Shown here: piece by piece, positions 1-11,600 of the stretch
How the letters are laid out: the number at the start of each line of letters is the position of its first letter
Numbering within the stretch: the first letter of the stretch is position 1
Origin: Anagrus nilaparvatae
Taxonomy: Eukaryota; Arthropoda; Insecta; Hymenoptera; Mymaridae
Direction: 5' to 3'
Length of the DNA: 64,000 bases
NCBI GenBank assembly: GCA_022575985.1
Contig: JAKSXM010000231.1
Location: 20,126,501 to 20,190,500, forward strand
The notes under the pieces: model-generated
Databases searched by the model: none
The model's input: the letters and a program-made list of their open reading frames with translations, nothing else
Told to the model about the DNA's origin: nothing
Made by a program: the position numbers and the translations under genes

Positions 1-383
1 AAAGAACATACCTGGAAGCTGATATTCCAAACATTCTCCACAAGGCTTGGTTTGCTGAGCCCATTTCAGAAACAACCCCATGCACATATAATCCAATATT
101 TTCAGATTTTTTTATTATTTCTCTAACAACATCATAATAATGTGTTCCGCTGGTAGATTTGTTTGTTTAATAGTATGCAACAGGTTGTTTCCATCTGTGC
201 GAAATACCAGCAATCATAAATACTAGGCCATGAGTTGCTAAATCTGTGGTATTTTTTGTATTGCCTAGAGTCACGAAACCTACATAAGATTTTAGAGAGC
301 AGTCAAAGGCCTTATCTGGGGTTAAACTTACTTCGTCTATTACAACAACACAATCTTTAAATACATCATTAGCAAAAAAAGGT
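1..383 (-). pseudogene. P-element/THAP9-type transposase fragment
   Basis: Read on the minus strand, this stretch gives about 125 codons resembling the RNase-H-like core of P-element/THAP9 transposases, which cut and paste DNA in the nucleus. Visible blocks, in order, are VVVIDEVSL (first acidic catalytic region), TDLATHGLVFMIAGISHRWKQPVAYY, IGLYVHGVVSEMGSANQALW and FGISA. An in-frame TAA at 167-169 breaks the frame just after VAYY. In the VVSEMG block many relatives have Asp where this copy has Glu. The left side runs off the window, and the similarity stops near 383, where an unrelated inverted repeat begins. It is a dead fragment. The family call rests on remembered motifs, not on a search. 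Confidence 0.68.
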
Positions 384-390
384 ATTATCC

Positions 391-665
391 AATCAAAACC
401 GATTGGAAATCATTGTTATTTTAGGTAGCTAGATGACCAAATTATTTTTGCTAATCCTAAATTTAGGAAAAAGTCAACAGGTAACATTTTTGGGGTAATC
501 TATAAACTTCCGAAGATATTTAATTTTAATGGATCAATCGGAAATTACTGAAAATTTATATGAGCTGAATCTTTTAAACCTATTGGAAATTAATGCCAAA
601 AATTTTTTTTTATTTCATAAATTTTTAAAAAATCGAAAATACCTGATTAACTTTCTCTAAATTTT
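391..665 (-). repeat. Left arm of ~275-bp inverted repeat
   Basis: This segment is the reverse complement, with few differences, of 5428-5712. Shared landmarks include CCGATTGGAAATCATTG at the outer end and CCTGATTAACTTTCTCTAAAT at the inner end. The pair brackets about 5.3 kb containing the FLYWCH exon and the 158-bp array. The outer end abuts the P-type transposase fragment. No clear target-site duplication was found. Confidence 0.75.
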
Positions 666-985
666 AGTTTAATTGAACTAATTTGATCACTTAATTATCT
701 AAAATGGCAATAATTTCTAATAATTTAAAGGATTTTCCTCAAATAAATTTTCAGTATTTTCCGATCGATCCATTTAAATTTAATGTTTTTGGTAAGTTAT
801 AGTATACGCCAAAAATTTCACCAGTTGACTTTTCTCTAAATTTTGGATTAGTTAAAATAATTTGATCATTTAGCTACCTAAAATTATAACGATTTTAAAT
901 AGGTTTAAAGAATCTATGTCATATAAATTTCCAGTAATTTACGATTGTTCAATTCAAATTAAATTTCTTATATGAAGCGTTTAAG
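666..985 (+). repeat. Diverged direct copy of the same repeat
   Basis: Diverged copy of the 5510-5775 sequence in the same orientation. It shares the order AAATTTTCAGTA, CCGATCGATCCATT, CACCAGTTGACTTTTCTCTAAATTT and ATTTAGCTACCTAAAAT. Together with 391-665 it makes a head-to-head pair, so the left end of the block is itself a fold-back. Confidence 0.6.
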
Positions 986-1640
986 CTAAACATTTTATTA
1001 TTGATAAAAATACTAAAGACATAATTATAATAATCGTGATATTGTAATTTTATAAATTTCATTTATATTGATTTTTTCCTCATAATTTTTAAATTTGGAA
1101 AAAGCAAAGTTTCTTTGCTAAGAAATTTTTTAAATTAGTTAGTTAGCATTTTTTTATCTTTGTTTACTCTGATGTTTTAAGTTTCTGTTATGCATTTTTT
1201 TTTCATTTATTGTGTGGATACTTGAATTGCGGAGGTTCATAATGTTTGTTAATGAAATACACAATTTAAGGAAATTTTTTTATTTGTTGAATTTACAATA
1301 TTTGATTTCACATATGTGTTTCGATTTTTTCTAATCGATTTTTTAGGTACTCTGAAATTTTCGTTAGATTTGTATGAATTTCGAATGAAAAGAAAAATAT
1401 TTATTTGCATATTAAAGCGTTATTTTTGTCCCAATAAATACAATTTCGGCATCATCATCACTATCAGTTGAATCCTTGTTTTGTAATAAGAAATTTAACC
1501 TTTTGATCAATGCTTTTGAATCTGTTTGATCGGAATAGATATTTGACTTCGGTGTGAAATTTAAAATTTTAACAGCATCAAGAATGTCTTTTACAATTTT
1601 CAGGAGATTATCTTGAAAATTGTCTATATAATTCGGTAAA
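986..1640. other. AT-rich spacer, nothing recognised
   Basis: AT-rich sequence with homopolymer runs. I see no open frame or repeat copy that can be supported. Confidence 0.5.
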
Positions 1641-1642
1641 CT

Positions 1643-2053
1643 CTAAGAAAAGTTTGATATTTTAACGGCCACTAAAACTTTGCGTAATATTTTTTCGTAA
1701 CGTGACGCTAATCTCTCGATTTCTATTTCTCGAATATTACTCCTCAAGCTATATTCATCTGCTTCTTCTTCGGATGGTTCTGTCTCGAAATCATTTTCAT
1801 TTGCTGTGAAAAAGCTGGAGGTTTTTTGATAACTTTTTTGCATCTTTTGTTTTTCTTTAATTTTATGTGAATGTGCGGTTAATTTTGAGTTTGTGACCAT
1901 TCCGTTGTGAATTAAGATTCTTGAATTGCATAATTTATCGGTACATCGCCATATTTCACCACCATTGCGAACCTTATAGGCAAAACGGAATTTGTAATTA
2001 TTTATTTTTTTCAACGGTTTACCTTTCTGACTAAGTGTTGGCTTATGTACAGA
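1643..2053 (-). CDS. FLYWCH-type zinc-finger exon (partial)
   Basis: Open frame of about 136 codons on the minus strand, stop to stop, without an ATG at its head; the first in-frame residues are ASVHKPTLSQKGKPL. The N-terminal ~60 residues fit a FLYWCH zinc finger: SQKGKP, then YKFRFAYKVRNGGEIWRC, then a second Cys (TDKLC) and a final His-x-His (AHSHK), giving the C-C-H-H metal set. FLYWCH domains bind DNA and occur in Mutator-like transposases and host chromatin proteins. The rest is polar and acidic (ETEPSEEEADE) with a possible short helix. ACACTTAG just before TCAG could be a splice acceptor, so this may be an exon. It lies inside the inverted-repeat-bounded block, so a transposon-borne gene is likelier than a host gene. 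Confidence 0.55.
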   Translation of the reverse strand, partial: SVHKPTLSQKGKPLKKINNYKFRFAYKVRNGGEIWRCTDKLCNSRILIHNGMVTNSKLTAHSHKIKEKQKMQKSYQKTSSFFTANENDFETEPSEEEADEYSLRSNIREIEIERLASRYEKILRKVLVAVKISNFS

Positions 2054-2870
2054 AGCTTAAGCCATTTTTGTTCACGTGTAACTAAATCATAACATGTCAG
2101 CAATCAAATCAAAACTAAGTTGATTTCATGAAATCTGCGCTCTTGTGTTGAATTTCGATGCATTTTTCGCAATGCTTTGTGTGTTAAATTAATATTGTTA
2201 TCTCTTGTAACTATTTTTTTTAGAACGCGTAAAAATTTTTAGGGTCACTGGATGTGTTCTGGAAATTTTAGCTATTAAAATTTTATCCGTACACTGATGG
2301 TGATGAATAACTTTTTTAAATTATAATGTTTTAAGTATGTTTTTTTTAATTTTTTTGTTGTTCATGCAAAAGAAGATTATATTTAAGATACATATGTACT
2401 CTTGTCATACAATAAGACGATATTTTGTCTATGTAAAGTATCGGATGTTTTTTTTTATAAAAGTAAAATTTTTTGTCTTAATTTTTTGCAAATTTTTTTT
2501 CACTTAATTTGTACGAATTTTGTAAGTATTGTGGAAAAAAAATGGTAAATTTAAATATTTTTCAATTTTAATTCCGGTTATTTTTGAAATGTATACGATT
2601 TAAATGATTTTTTCTTAACGTGAAACTTGATCATTTTTTCTTAACGTGAATCATGATAAAAGATTGTAGGAAATGCAATCCTTTGTAATTTATTTTTCTA
2701 TGAAACGTTTTAGCTTTAAATGTACCATTTTCATGTGTTTCCATTTTCATAATATTTTCTGTAAATATTTTTCTTGTCCCTTTTTTCGTCGTCGTCAAAA
2801 AGCTCGTCGTTTTTTAAAAGAAGTCGCTTTTTAATTCACTAGAACCTCGTAAAACACGGTACCGTACAAT
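2054..2870. other. AT-rich spacer, nothing recognised
   Basis: T-rich sequence with a short local duplication (TTTTTTCTTAACGTGAA occurs twice near 2610-2650). No supportable gene. Confidence 0.5.
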
Positions 2871-2875
2871 TCGAT

Positions 2876-3537
2876 GTACGAGGCTCACAAAGAAAACATC
2901 AACTGCGTCATCTATTCCAAGTTTAATGCTATATGCGAAATTGATGATGTAGACAGTGCTTTGTCAACATTTGCGGATAACTGACTTTATAATAAAAAAA
3001 ACCAAGCAGCTGCTCAGCAATAAACAAATCAGATGGCTGGAAGTATTTTAAAAAATTCAATGGATATCGCAGTGGATATACAGTTTTTCAAGGAACTCTG
3101 CAAAAATATCCCCTGGTTCACACCGACAAAATAATTGGTTGTCAAAACATCACAATGGTTTAGATTGGCACGACGGAGATATTACCAGTAAAGCTTTAAA
3201 TAAAAATTTACAACAAATTTTAAAACACGTTGGTAAAGTTTACGTAAAGGATCGAGACAAAGTTGAATACTTACACGCAATTATAGCCAAAGAAATCATA
3301 AATTTAGAGGTCGATTCAGATTGTCCGTCAATTCAAAATTTACCCTGGATGCATTTGTATTGCATGCAGCATGCGACAAAATTTTGCTACATGAAATATA
3401 GTTGTGCTTTGAATAACGCTGCACGCTTAAAAGCGTGGTTAAATTTAAATTTAAAAAATCAGTTACATGGAGAAGATACAGTAGATATTAACAATGAGCA
3501 GCTAGGAGATTTTAACTTTTTTCACACGGATACCTAA
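2876..3537 (+). pseudogene. Broken protein-coding remnant, family unknown
   Basis: Three short plus-strand frames follow one another in different registers, as in a gene with frameshifts. The first (about 2876-2983) begins MYEAHKENINCVIYSKF and ends at TGA. The second (about 3032-3133) reads MAGSILKNSMDIAVDIQFF and ends at TAA. The third (about 3052-3537, without an ATG) includes GLDWHDGDITSKALNKNLQ, then CPSIQNLPWMHLYCMQHATKF, and ends at TAA. Amino-acid composition is ordinary and richer in Trp, Cys and His than the AT-rich noise around it, which argues for real coding ancestry. I do not recognise the family. Its place inside the inverted-repeat block suggests cargo of a mobile element; a captured host or viral gene is possible. 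Confidence 0.4.
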
Positions 3538-3683
3538 CCATACGGTTGAAGTATTTAAGTGAAAAAATAGATGCATAAAATCTAAAGTTTAAGTATATTT
3601 ATTAAAAATTATATCTATGTTAAATATATCTATAAAATTAAAAATGTACGCAACTTATTAATTTTCACTAAGTTTAAAACCAT

Positions 3684-5345
3684 TTCCTATACGCATGTAA
3701 GAACATAATACATATAAAGCAAAGAGAAAATGAGTAATTTTCATTAATAAATGCCACTGTCACGTGGGACCTTTGGGCAAAAACGAACCTTTCACAACAA
3801 CAGAATTTTGCGCATTTGACTTTGAATCTTGCGTATTTTCTTCTGGTTTGCGCATGTAAGAAAATAATAAATATGAAGTAAAGAAAAATGCGCAATTGTC
3901 ATTATTAAACGCCGCTGTCGCGTGAGACCTTTTGGCAAAAACGAACCTTTCGCCGCACAGAATTTTGCGAATTTGACTTTGAATCTTGCGTATTTTCTTC
4001 TGGTTTGCGCATGTAAGAACATAATACACATAAAGCAAAGAAAAATGCGCAATCGTCATAAATAAACGCCGTTGTCGCGTGAGACCTTTGGGCAAAAACG
4101 AACCTTTCGCCGCAACAGAATTTTGCGCATTTGACTTTGAATCTTGCGTATTTTCTTCTGGTTTGGGCATCTAAGAACATAATACATATGAAGCAAAGAA
4201 AAATGCGCAATTGTCATAAATAAACGCCGGTGTCGCGTGATACCTTTGGGAAAAAATAGACCTTTTGCAGCAATAGCATTTAGCGCATTTGACTTTGAAT
4301 CTTGCGTATTTTCTTTTAGTTTGCATATGTAAGAACATAATACGCATAAAGCAAAGAAAAAATGCTCGATTGTCATTAATAAACGCCGCTGTAGCGTGAG
4401 ACCTTTGGGCAAAAACGAACCTTTCACAGCAACAGAATTTTGCGCATTTGACTTTGAATCTTGCGTATTTTCTTCTGGTTTGCGCATGTAAGAAAATAAT
4501 AAATATGAAGTAAAGAAAAATGCGCAATTGTCATTAATAAACGCCGCTGTCGCGTGAGACCTTTGGGCAAAAACAACCCTTTCGCCGCACAGAATTTTGC
4601 GCATTTGACTTTGAATCTTGCGTATTTTCTTCTAGTTTGCGCATGTAAGAACATAATACATATGAAGCAAAGAAAAAATGCGCAATTGTCATAAATAAAT
4701 GCCGCTGTCGCGTGAGACCTTTGGGCAAAAACGAACCTTTCACAGCAACAGAATTTTGCGCATTTGACTTTGAATCTTGCGTATTTTCTTCTGGTTTGCG
4801 CATGTAAGAAAATAATAAATATGAAGTAAAGAAAAATGCGCAATTGTCATTAATAAACGCCGCTGTCGCGTGAGACCTTTGGGCAAAAACAACCCTTTCG
4901 CCGCACAGAATTTTGCGCATTTGACTTTGAATCTTGCGTATTTTCTTCTAGTTTGCGCATGTAAGAACATAATACATATGAAGCAAAGAAAAAATGCGCA
5001 ATTGTCATAAATAAATGCCGCTGTCGCGTGAGACCTTTGGGCAAAAACGAACCTTTCGCCGCACAGAATTTTGCGCATTTGACTTTGAATCTTGCGTATT
5101 TTCTTCTGGTTTGCGCATCTAAGAACATAATACATATGAAGCAAAGAAAAATGCGCAATTGTCATAAATAAACGCCGCTGTCGCGTGAGACCTTTGGGCA
5201 AAAACGAACCTTTCGCCGCACAGAATTTTGCGCATTTGACTTTGAATCTTGCGTATTTTCTTCTAGTTTGCGCATGTAAGAACATAATACATATGAAGCA
5301 AAGAAAAAATGCGCAATTGTAATTAATAAACGCTGCTATCGCCTG
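3684..5345. repeat. 158-bp tandem repeat array, about 10.5 copies
   Basis: Anchoring on CGCATGTAAG, units start at about 3692, 3851, 4008, 4166, 4324, 4483, 4640, 4799, 4956, 5114 and 5271, a spacing of 157-159 bp. Each unit carries AATGCGCAATTGTCATTAAT, GTCGCGTGAGACCTTTGGGC and TTTGACTTTGAATCTTGCG. Variants such as AAGAAAATAATAAATATGAAG recur at 3851, 4483 and 4799. The blocks around 4501-4690 and 4817-5006 look identical, so a 316-bp dimer was duplicated recently. Overlapping minus-strand frames run through the array, but they only reflect stop-poor monomers. Confidence 0.95.
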
Positions 5346-5424
5346 AGACCTTTGGGCATAAATGATCCTTTGGGTAAGAAAAGGTCCTTTTGCCTTACGC
5401 GCTACAGGGCTGCCACTCAGCGAA

Positions 5425-5775
5425 CAAAATTAATTTAGAGAAAGTTAATCAGGTATTTTCGGATTTTTAAAAATTTATGAAATAAAAAAAAAATTTTTGG
5501 CAATAATTTCCAATAGGTTTAAAAGATTCAGCTCATATAAATTTTCAGTAATTTCCGATTGATCCATTAAAATTAAATATCTTCGGAAGTTTATAGAATA
5601 CCCTAAAAATTTTACCTGTTGACTTTTTCCTAAATTTAGGATTAGCAAAAATAATTTGGTCATTTAGCTACCTAAAATAACAATGATTTCCAATCGGTTT
5701 TAAGAATTTATATCAAATAAATTTCCAGCAATTCACGATTGATCAATTAAATTCAATATCTTCGGTAGGTTTAAA
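5425..5775 (+). repeat. Right arm of inverted repeat plus partial second monomer
   Basis: 5428-5712 mirrors 391-665. From about 5690 a second, partial monomer begins (TTCCAATCGGTTTTAAG, then AAATTTCCAGCAATTCACG), so the repeat is also tandemly organised. It closes the block that holds the FLYWCH exon and the 158-bp array. Confidence 0.7.
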
Positions 5776-7436
5776 AAAAAAAAATGATCAAATCTTTATA
5801 CTTGGTAAAAGTATTCATAAATATTAATAGATAACATCAATTAAATATAAAATAATCATTTTAAATTCAACAAAATATGAAAATAAATAAAATTAGCGAA
5901 TTTAAAAAAAAAAATTTTTTAAACCTAGTAAGCAAAAATTATATGCAATTTATAAAAAAAAAAGAGAAAATTATTATAATCACTATTACACGGAAAAGAC
6001 GAACCAACATCTCTCACTCACTTACATCAAGGTCAGAGTACATACGTGTCTATTTGCTGACGTCTGCGGTCTCGCCACAGTGGTATTATTACTACTTATA
6101 TAACAGCATTATGCAAGTACTTTGTTAACATTAAAGTCATTAAAGCTTCATATTTTTAAAATTGTTTGAAAACTATATAACCGACTCTTTTTTATTATTT
6201 AAAATATAAAATATTCTACTTTTTAATTTAATTTTTATTTGTTCATTATTGCATAATAACTTAATAATGAATTTAAAAAATTTTTAACTCAAATAAATAT
6301 AATTTTTTTTTAAACAGACTTTTTTGGGTAAAAATTTTTTTATAAGAAATATTATTTGAGCAATAATTGCAAAATTTTCATCATTTTTTAAAAATATAAA
6401 AATTCTTTAAATTTAAAATATACTTTTAACAAAATACATTTAATTGTTTACTTTGAACACCATAACTAATACCGAAACTAGTTTTATAATCTCGATATGT
6501 CTTATAAGCCTTCATAAAGATCTTATATTAACTTATAATGGATTTAAATTTAAAAAAAATAGTAGGTGTGATTTAAGATTAAAATTTCATTAACATTTAA
6601 ACATGCGCGCGTGGTGTCGAGGATTCTGTATGTAGCTGGCGACCCAAACATTGAAGGTGACTCTCCGATGAAAAAAATTATTCAAATAAACACAGCTACT
6701 ACAAATCACCTCCATGAAAAATTAAAAAAAAAATACAAAAAAATTATTTTTTTTAATGTTTTTTTTGTATATAAGTACCAATACTTTCATATTTTTATTT
6801 ATTATTTTATTTTATTATTAAAATTAAAATAAAAAAGATTAACCTGGATATTAGCGAGCAACCCTCCATACAAGCGACCATGCTAGCGAGCAACTATAGA
6901 GAGCATAAGGCAACAGTTGCCAGCATAGTGTGCTGCTTTGATGCTCAATAATGCGGAAGCAGAATTTTCTCGTACTCTAGCATGTTATTCTCGTACGGCA
7001 AGCAACTGATGCCAACATTATCACAGTTTATGGCTGCATATTTCTTACTGGGATTATTTATTTAATTTTATTTTAAAAATAAAAAACCTTATAATTACTT
7101 GTAAAGGATAAATCTAAAATTTATGTGATAAATAATAAAAGTCATATAATGCTTTAAAAAACGGTAAATATAAATTCTAATATCTGCACTCCGAATAATA
7201 AATTAAATTTTACACTGAGGGCTCCTTTAGTTGTTTGTATACTACGTAAACTTTCTGTTATCGATAATTCGTAAATGAAGAGAATATTTGTTATTTTGTT
7301 AACATTAAATAATTAATAAAATTAAAAAACGATTTTTCATATTCATATATCACATAAATTTACAATATTAACAAAAATTTTTAGTAGGTTCTCCAATTAC
7401 TAGTGAGTACACTGAAGAGCCTCCTTAATTTCATTG
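5776..7436. other. AT-rich stretch, no gene seen
   Basis: Mostly AT-rich. Slightly GC-richer islands lie at about 6000-6100, 6600-6670 and 6850-7030. The short frames here are lysine- and phenylalanine-rich and look like chance. GGGCTCCTTTAGTTG near 7208 and a poorly matching inverse near 7420 could be weak inverted repeats. Confidence 0.45.
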
Positions 7437-7640
7437 CAATATTCCTAATGTATCTACTACATATACATAGTTAAACTTTCGGCCCATAAATGCTGTGGGA
7501 TGAAATTTTATGATCTAAGCTAAGTAAAAATTTAATTTAAGCAATAGGATAAATTCCTAATAAATATTTTATAAATTTTAGGCCCTAAATGTGAGATGAA
7601 ATTTTCTGGCCTAAGCTAAGTAAAATTTAATTTCAGCAAA
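7437..7640 (-). repeat. Dispersed repeat A, two subunits
   Basis: Two subunits about 100 bp apart contain GATGAAATTTT, then CTAAGCTAAGTAAAA. They are the reverse complement of the subunits at 45160-45345 and 57815-57875. About 50 bp further right, ATTGGCTAATAAACTGTCGA is followed by CAAGATGGCGCTC; a related sequence occurs at 44423-44470. Confidence 0.75.
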
Positions 7641-8369
7641 AGATTACACTAAACAAGAAATAAAGTAAATAAAATTAAATAAATTTTTCTTATAAATAAT
7701 TTGATTGGCTAATAAACTGTCGACAAGATGGCGCTCCCGGATAGGGATGGGGCTCCATAAATGCTACTAAAAACTTTAAAATTGTTGTTATATATCGCTC
7801 ATTTTCATTTTTTTTGTAAAAATAGTGTCACGTGGTCGTATATACCAATTGAAGTAAGAATTTACAAATTTTTTTGTCTTGAATTTTGTATTTCAAAAAG
7901 TTTTTGACCATACACCATAAAAATTAACATAATTTTAAGTTGAAAAAAAAATTTGTGGCTAAAATATGACAAAAAAGCCTTTATCGTTCCCCTAGAAAGC
8001 CTTTACCGTTCCTATTAAGAACTTGGTGTTTTAAGCAAAATAAGTGCATGGATTTTTATTTCCTTTTTTTTAAAGTTTGTATTTCACTTAATTTTTGATG
8101 TATCAACAGCTATTTAACCTTAAATTAATGTTTTAGATGATATTTTAGTTTAAAATATGACAAAAAATTACGTATTTATTCACAAAAGCATAAAAATACT
8201 TTTTTATACTTCAAGAAATAATCGGTTAAAACCACAATAATATAATATAAATTTTTTAATTTTACTAAGTTTTTATGGCAATAACAAGTTGATCATTTGT
8301 TTAAAAAAATTTTTACTTTATGTTTTCTAAAAATTACAGCACTAAAACAAGATTTTTATATATTTCATT

Positions 8370-8482
8370 TTACTCTTCCAAAAAAAAAAATAATATATTT
8401 TTGGAAGAGTATTTATTTTTACTCTTCCAAAACAAGAAAAAATATATCTTTGGAAGAGTATTTCGTTTTACTCTTCCAAAAT
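8370..8482. repeat. Alternating inverted 11-mers (ACTCTTCCAAA)
   Basis: ACTCTTCCAAA and its complement TTTGGAAGAGT alternate five times: plus at about 8372, minus near 8400, plus at 8421, minus near 8449, plus near 8470. Spacers are 10-20 bp and AT-rich. Any neighbouring pair can form a stem of 11-15 bp. Confidence 0.85.
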
Positions 8483-8657
8483 AATTTTATGAATTTTTAA
8501 TAAAAAAACTCCATCTTCAGCAAAAAGTTAAAAAGAAAGAAAAGAAAAATAAAAAATATAATGATAGATTAAGTTATTTAAATCGTTGTTATGCTCGGCA
8601 ATACACACATGCATACATATGTGTGGACGTTAAAACATGGATCTTTGCATATGTATG

Positions 8658-8682
8658 GTGTATATATATATATATATACACA
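8658..8682. repeat. (TA)n microsatellite
   Basis: About ten TA dinucleotides flanked by TGTATGG and CACATAG. Confidence 0.9.
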
Positions 8683-11600
8683 TAGTAAGCATGCCGGACT
8701 GAATACGGAGTATGATTTACAGCGTTGCCGTCTATTGATATAATCAAAGGAAAAAATTTTGCAGGTTTTATCGTCGTTTGTTTTTATAGCGAGTTTTTAT
8801 ATTATAAGTAAGTATGTCTTAGTAGCTGACAATTATGCTCGTGAGTATACATACATATATCTATGCTTATTCAGTCCTTACTCTTGATTTTCTTTTCATT
8901 TTTGTCTCTATGACTTACTTGCGTTTATCGAGAAACCAAGGTTATTGTTTGATTAATTTATACTTTATATATGAGAGTATGCCCGATACCCAAATGACAC
9001 TAGTAAAATTTATAAATTTTGTAAATTTGCGTAACATCTGCAAATCATTGAGGTCAGAGGGGGTCAAAATTATTTTGTATAAATCTTATAATTTTCTGCA
9101 CTATTCAAATACCTAATGTAAACGTTGTCCTGTTTTGTTAACCAAAAGGTTAATTGTAATATATGTATTTTGTAAAGCTTGAGATGTTGTTTTGCTTTGT
9201 TTATGGTAATTTTCAAAAAAAATTTTTAAACTTTCCTTTGGTTATTAAATTGACATTTGGATTAAGGCTAATGTTAGTTTGGATTTAGGTTATTCGTTAG
9301 TACTGTTTTCGTCTGTTTATAAGCTCTCAGAACTATTTTTTTTTGTTAGGTTTATTCTGGAATGCCAATATATATTTATTTATGTGATTATTGGATAGTG
9401 TTTACCATAGGTGGAAAAAAAATATTTAGCACCTGATTTTTAATTTTGTATGCGAATATCCGCATATATTTTATTACACATATTTTTGGCGATGTTCTCG
9501 ATCTGTGTTCTTAAAGAACTTAGATATTTTGTTAGGTATTGTATAAATGTGCGATGATTAGGATTGATGTTATCCTAAAAGTGTATAAATTTATATAATT
9601 TGTGCCTTTACTCGTCCCGTATGATTTTACAGAGTCACTGTTGTTCAAGTGTTTGTAATTAGTTTTGTGGAAACTCGTGTCATTATGGTTTCAAAAGCAC
9701 AACCGCATATTTGCCCAAAAAAATTTTCCTTTTGTATTTATTTAACTAGCTGTACATAAGTTTACACATATTGGTTACATATACATATAAAATATATACT
9801 ACGTTATACAATATGTCCACATGGACTCGTAGTCCGAGCGTGGAACGCAAGAATTTACAAATATTACATCTTAATATAATATAAAATATTTTGTTCTGTA
9901 AAGTTTTTATTATTTTAATGTTAACTATTTAATAGCCTCTTCAAGTTAACATATTTAACCTCTTTATATTACTTATTCTACTTGATTTTATATAATTCTA
10001 ATTATTTTTGGTTAACCATAGTTTAATGTTTAATGTTTTGGATATTACTTATTTTTTTACTATTATTTACTTTTATTTTGCCTTTTATATCAATAGGCAG
10101 CCTATTGAATATTGTTATTATAATGTTTGAAATTATGATTTTTATTATTGTTTTTCTCCCAGGTTATTCGAAAAATGGAAGTAGTGTTTTAAAATATAAA
10201 ATTATTGAGAAAGAAAAAAAACTTGCACGCATATACGTATGCATCTATTTCCTGATGAGTTAATAGTAGTTTATGATATCTTTTATATTTGATTTATCCA
10301 CATACTCAGAGAATTCCAGGCAGCTTTTTGCAAAATCCGCATTTTTAAAAAAAACACTGTAAAATGTTTATTTAGATTAATTTAGTTGTCAAGGGTGGTC
10401 TTTGTTGTATATTTTTTTTTTTGTTAATTTCTACAAGGGCACAATAAAAGATTACGTATTTGTTATATGTAGAGTGGTTTATAATAGGATATTATAGTAG
10501 GATATATTATAGTAGGATATATTTTGATTACGTTTATGATTATGTACTTAAGTGATAATTGCAAACTAACAATAGATATTTATTAGGTATGTATATAGTA
10601 GATTAATAGTAAATATATATATATATGGGTAAAAATAATTATAAAAGATCATAATTTGAATATAGTTTTGAGCCTAAAATTTTTTAAAAATATTTAAAAG
10701 GTTTTTATAGAATTTGCATGTGAAAAAAAATTTATTTAAATCTGTAGGTTAATCTATGTTTTCCACTGGTTTTTCACAGGTATTTGGGGATGTCTGAGAG
10801 AAATTTGAATTAACCTGCTAACACCGTAATGAATGTTTTGAAACTAACACATATAAAATTTTCTGCGTATACGTAAAACTTTAAGATAAAAAGTAAAAAA
10901 AAATATAATAAAATATTGTGCTTCGTTAATACTTGTTCATATGCATTATATTTATCAGAACTTTATAAAATTTTCATAGTTAAAAACACTGTATTATTTT
11001 TCAAATCATACTTACAAAAAATAAATTATATTTATGTATTTGTTTATTTATATCGTTTGTCAATTTATAGCTTAAGTCGTTATTATTTTTTTTTTTTGAA
11101 TTCATAGAATAATATAAGAAAGGTAAAATAAAATCAATTAATTACGTTTACTTCTACTAAGGGCCAAATTCCATTCCTTGTAAAAGGGATATAAACTTAA
11201 ATATTTATTACCCAATAAAAAGATATTAGTAGCTCACCTTAGCAATAAATTTTAGTGGAATAATTATGAAGGGTAAAAATTTGCATGATAAAAATTGTAT
11301 TCAAAAAATTTTCTTTTTGTAGTTTTCTTTTGTTCGTTATTAATAATATTTTTCACAACATTTGAAAGTTTGTATTTTAATGTTAAGTCTCGATCTTTAT
11401 ATAATTTTCGTCATTTTATTGTTCCTTATTTTTGTATCTTTTTCTCCATGTATTTTATACTTATTTATTATTATTAATTATTTATTATTTATTATTATTT
11501 CATTATTATTATTATTATTATTGTAAATAACATGGGTCCAGTTATTATTACAGCGAAAACTATATAAAGACTTTTCAATGAGTTTGAATTTAATCGTAAC

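Noticed and set aside
3674..5285. Overlapping minus-strand frames of 73-182 codons in the 158-bp array
   Set aside because: Each is the same short peptide pattern repeated in shifting registers. The unit length is not a multiple of three and several frames stay open at once, so this reflects stop-poor repeat monomers, not proteins.
7200..7435. Inverted-repeat element with GGGCTCC / GAGCCTCC ends
   Set aside because: Only short, gapped matches and no clear target duplication.
8297..11477. Plus-strand frames of 60-93 codons
   Set aside because: Phe/Ile/Tyr-rich translations of T-rich DNA with no domain or splice support.
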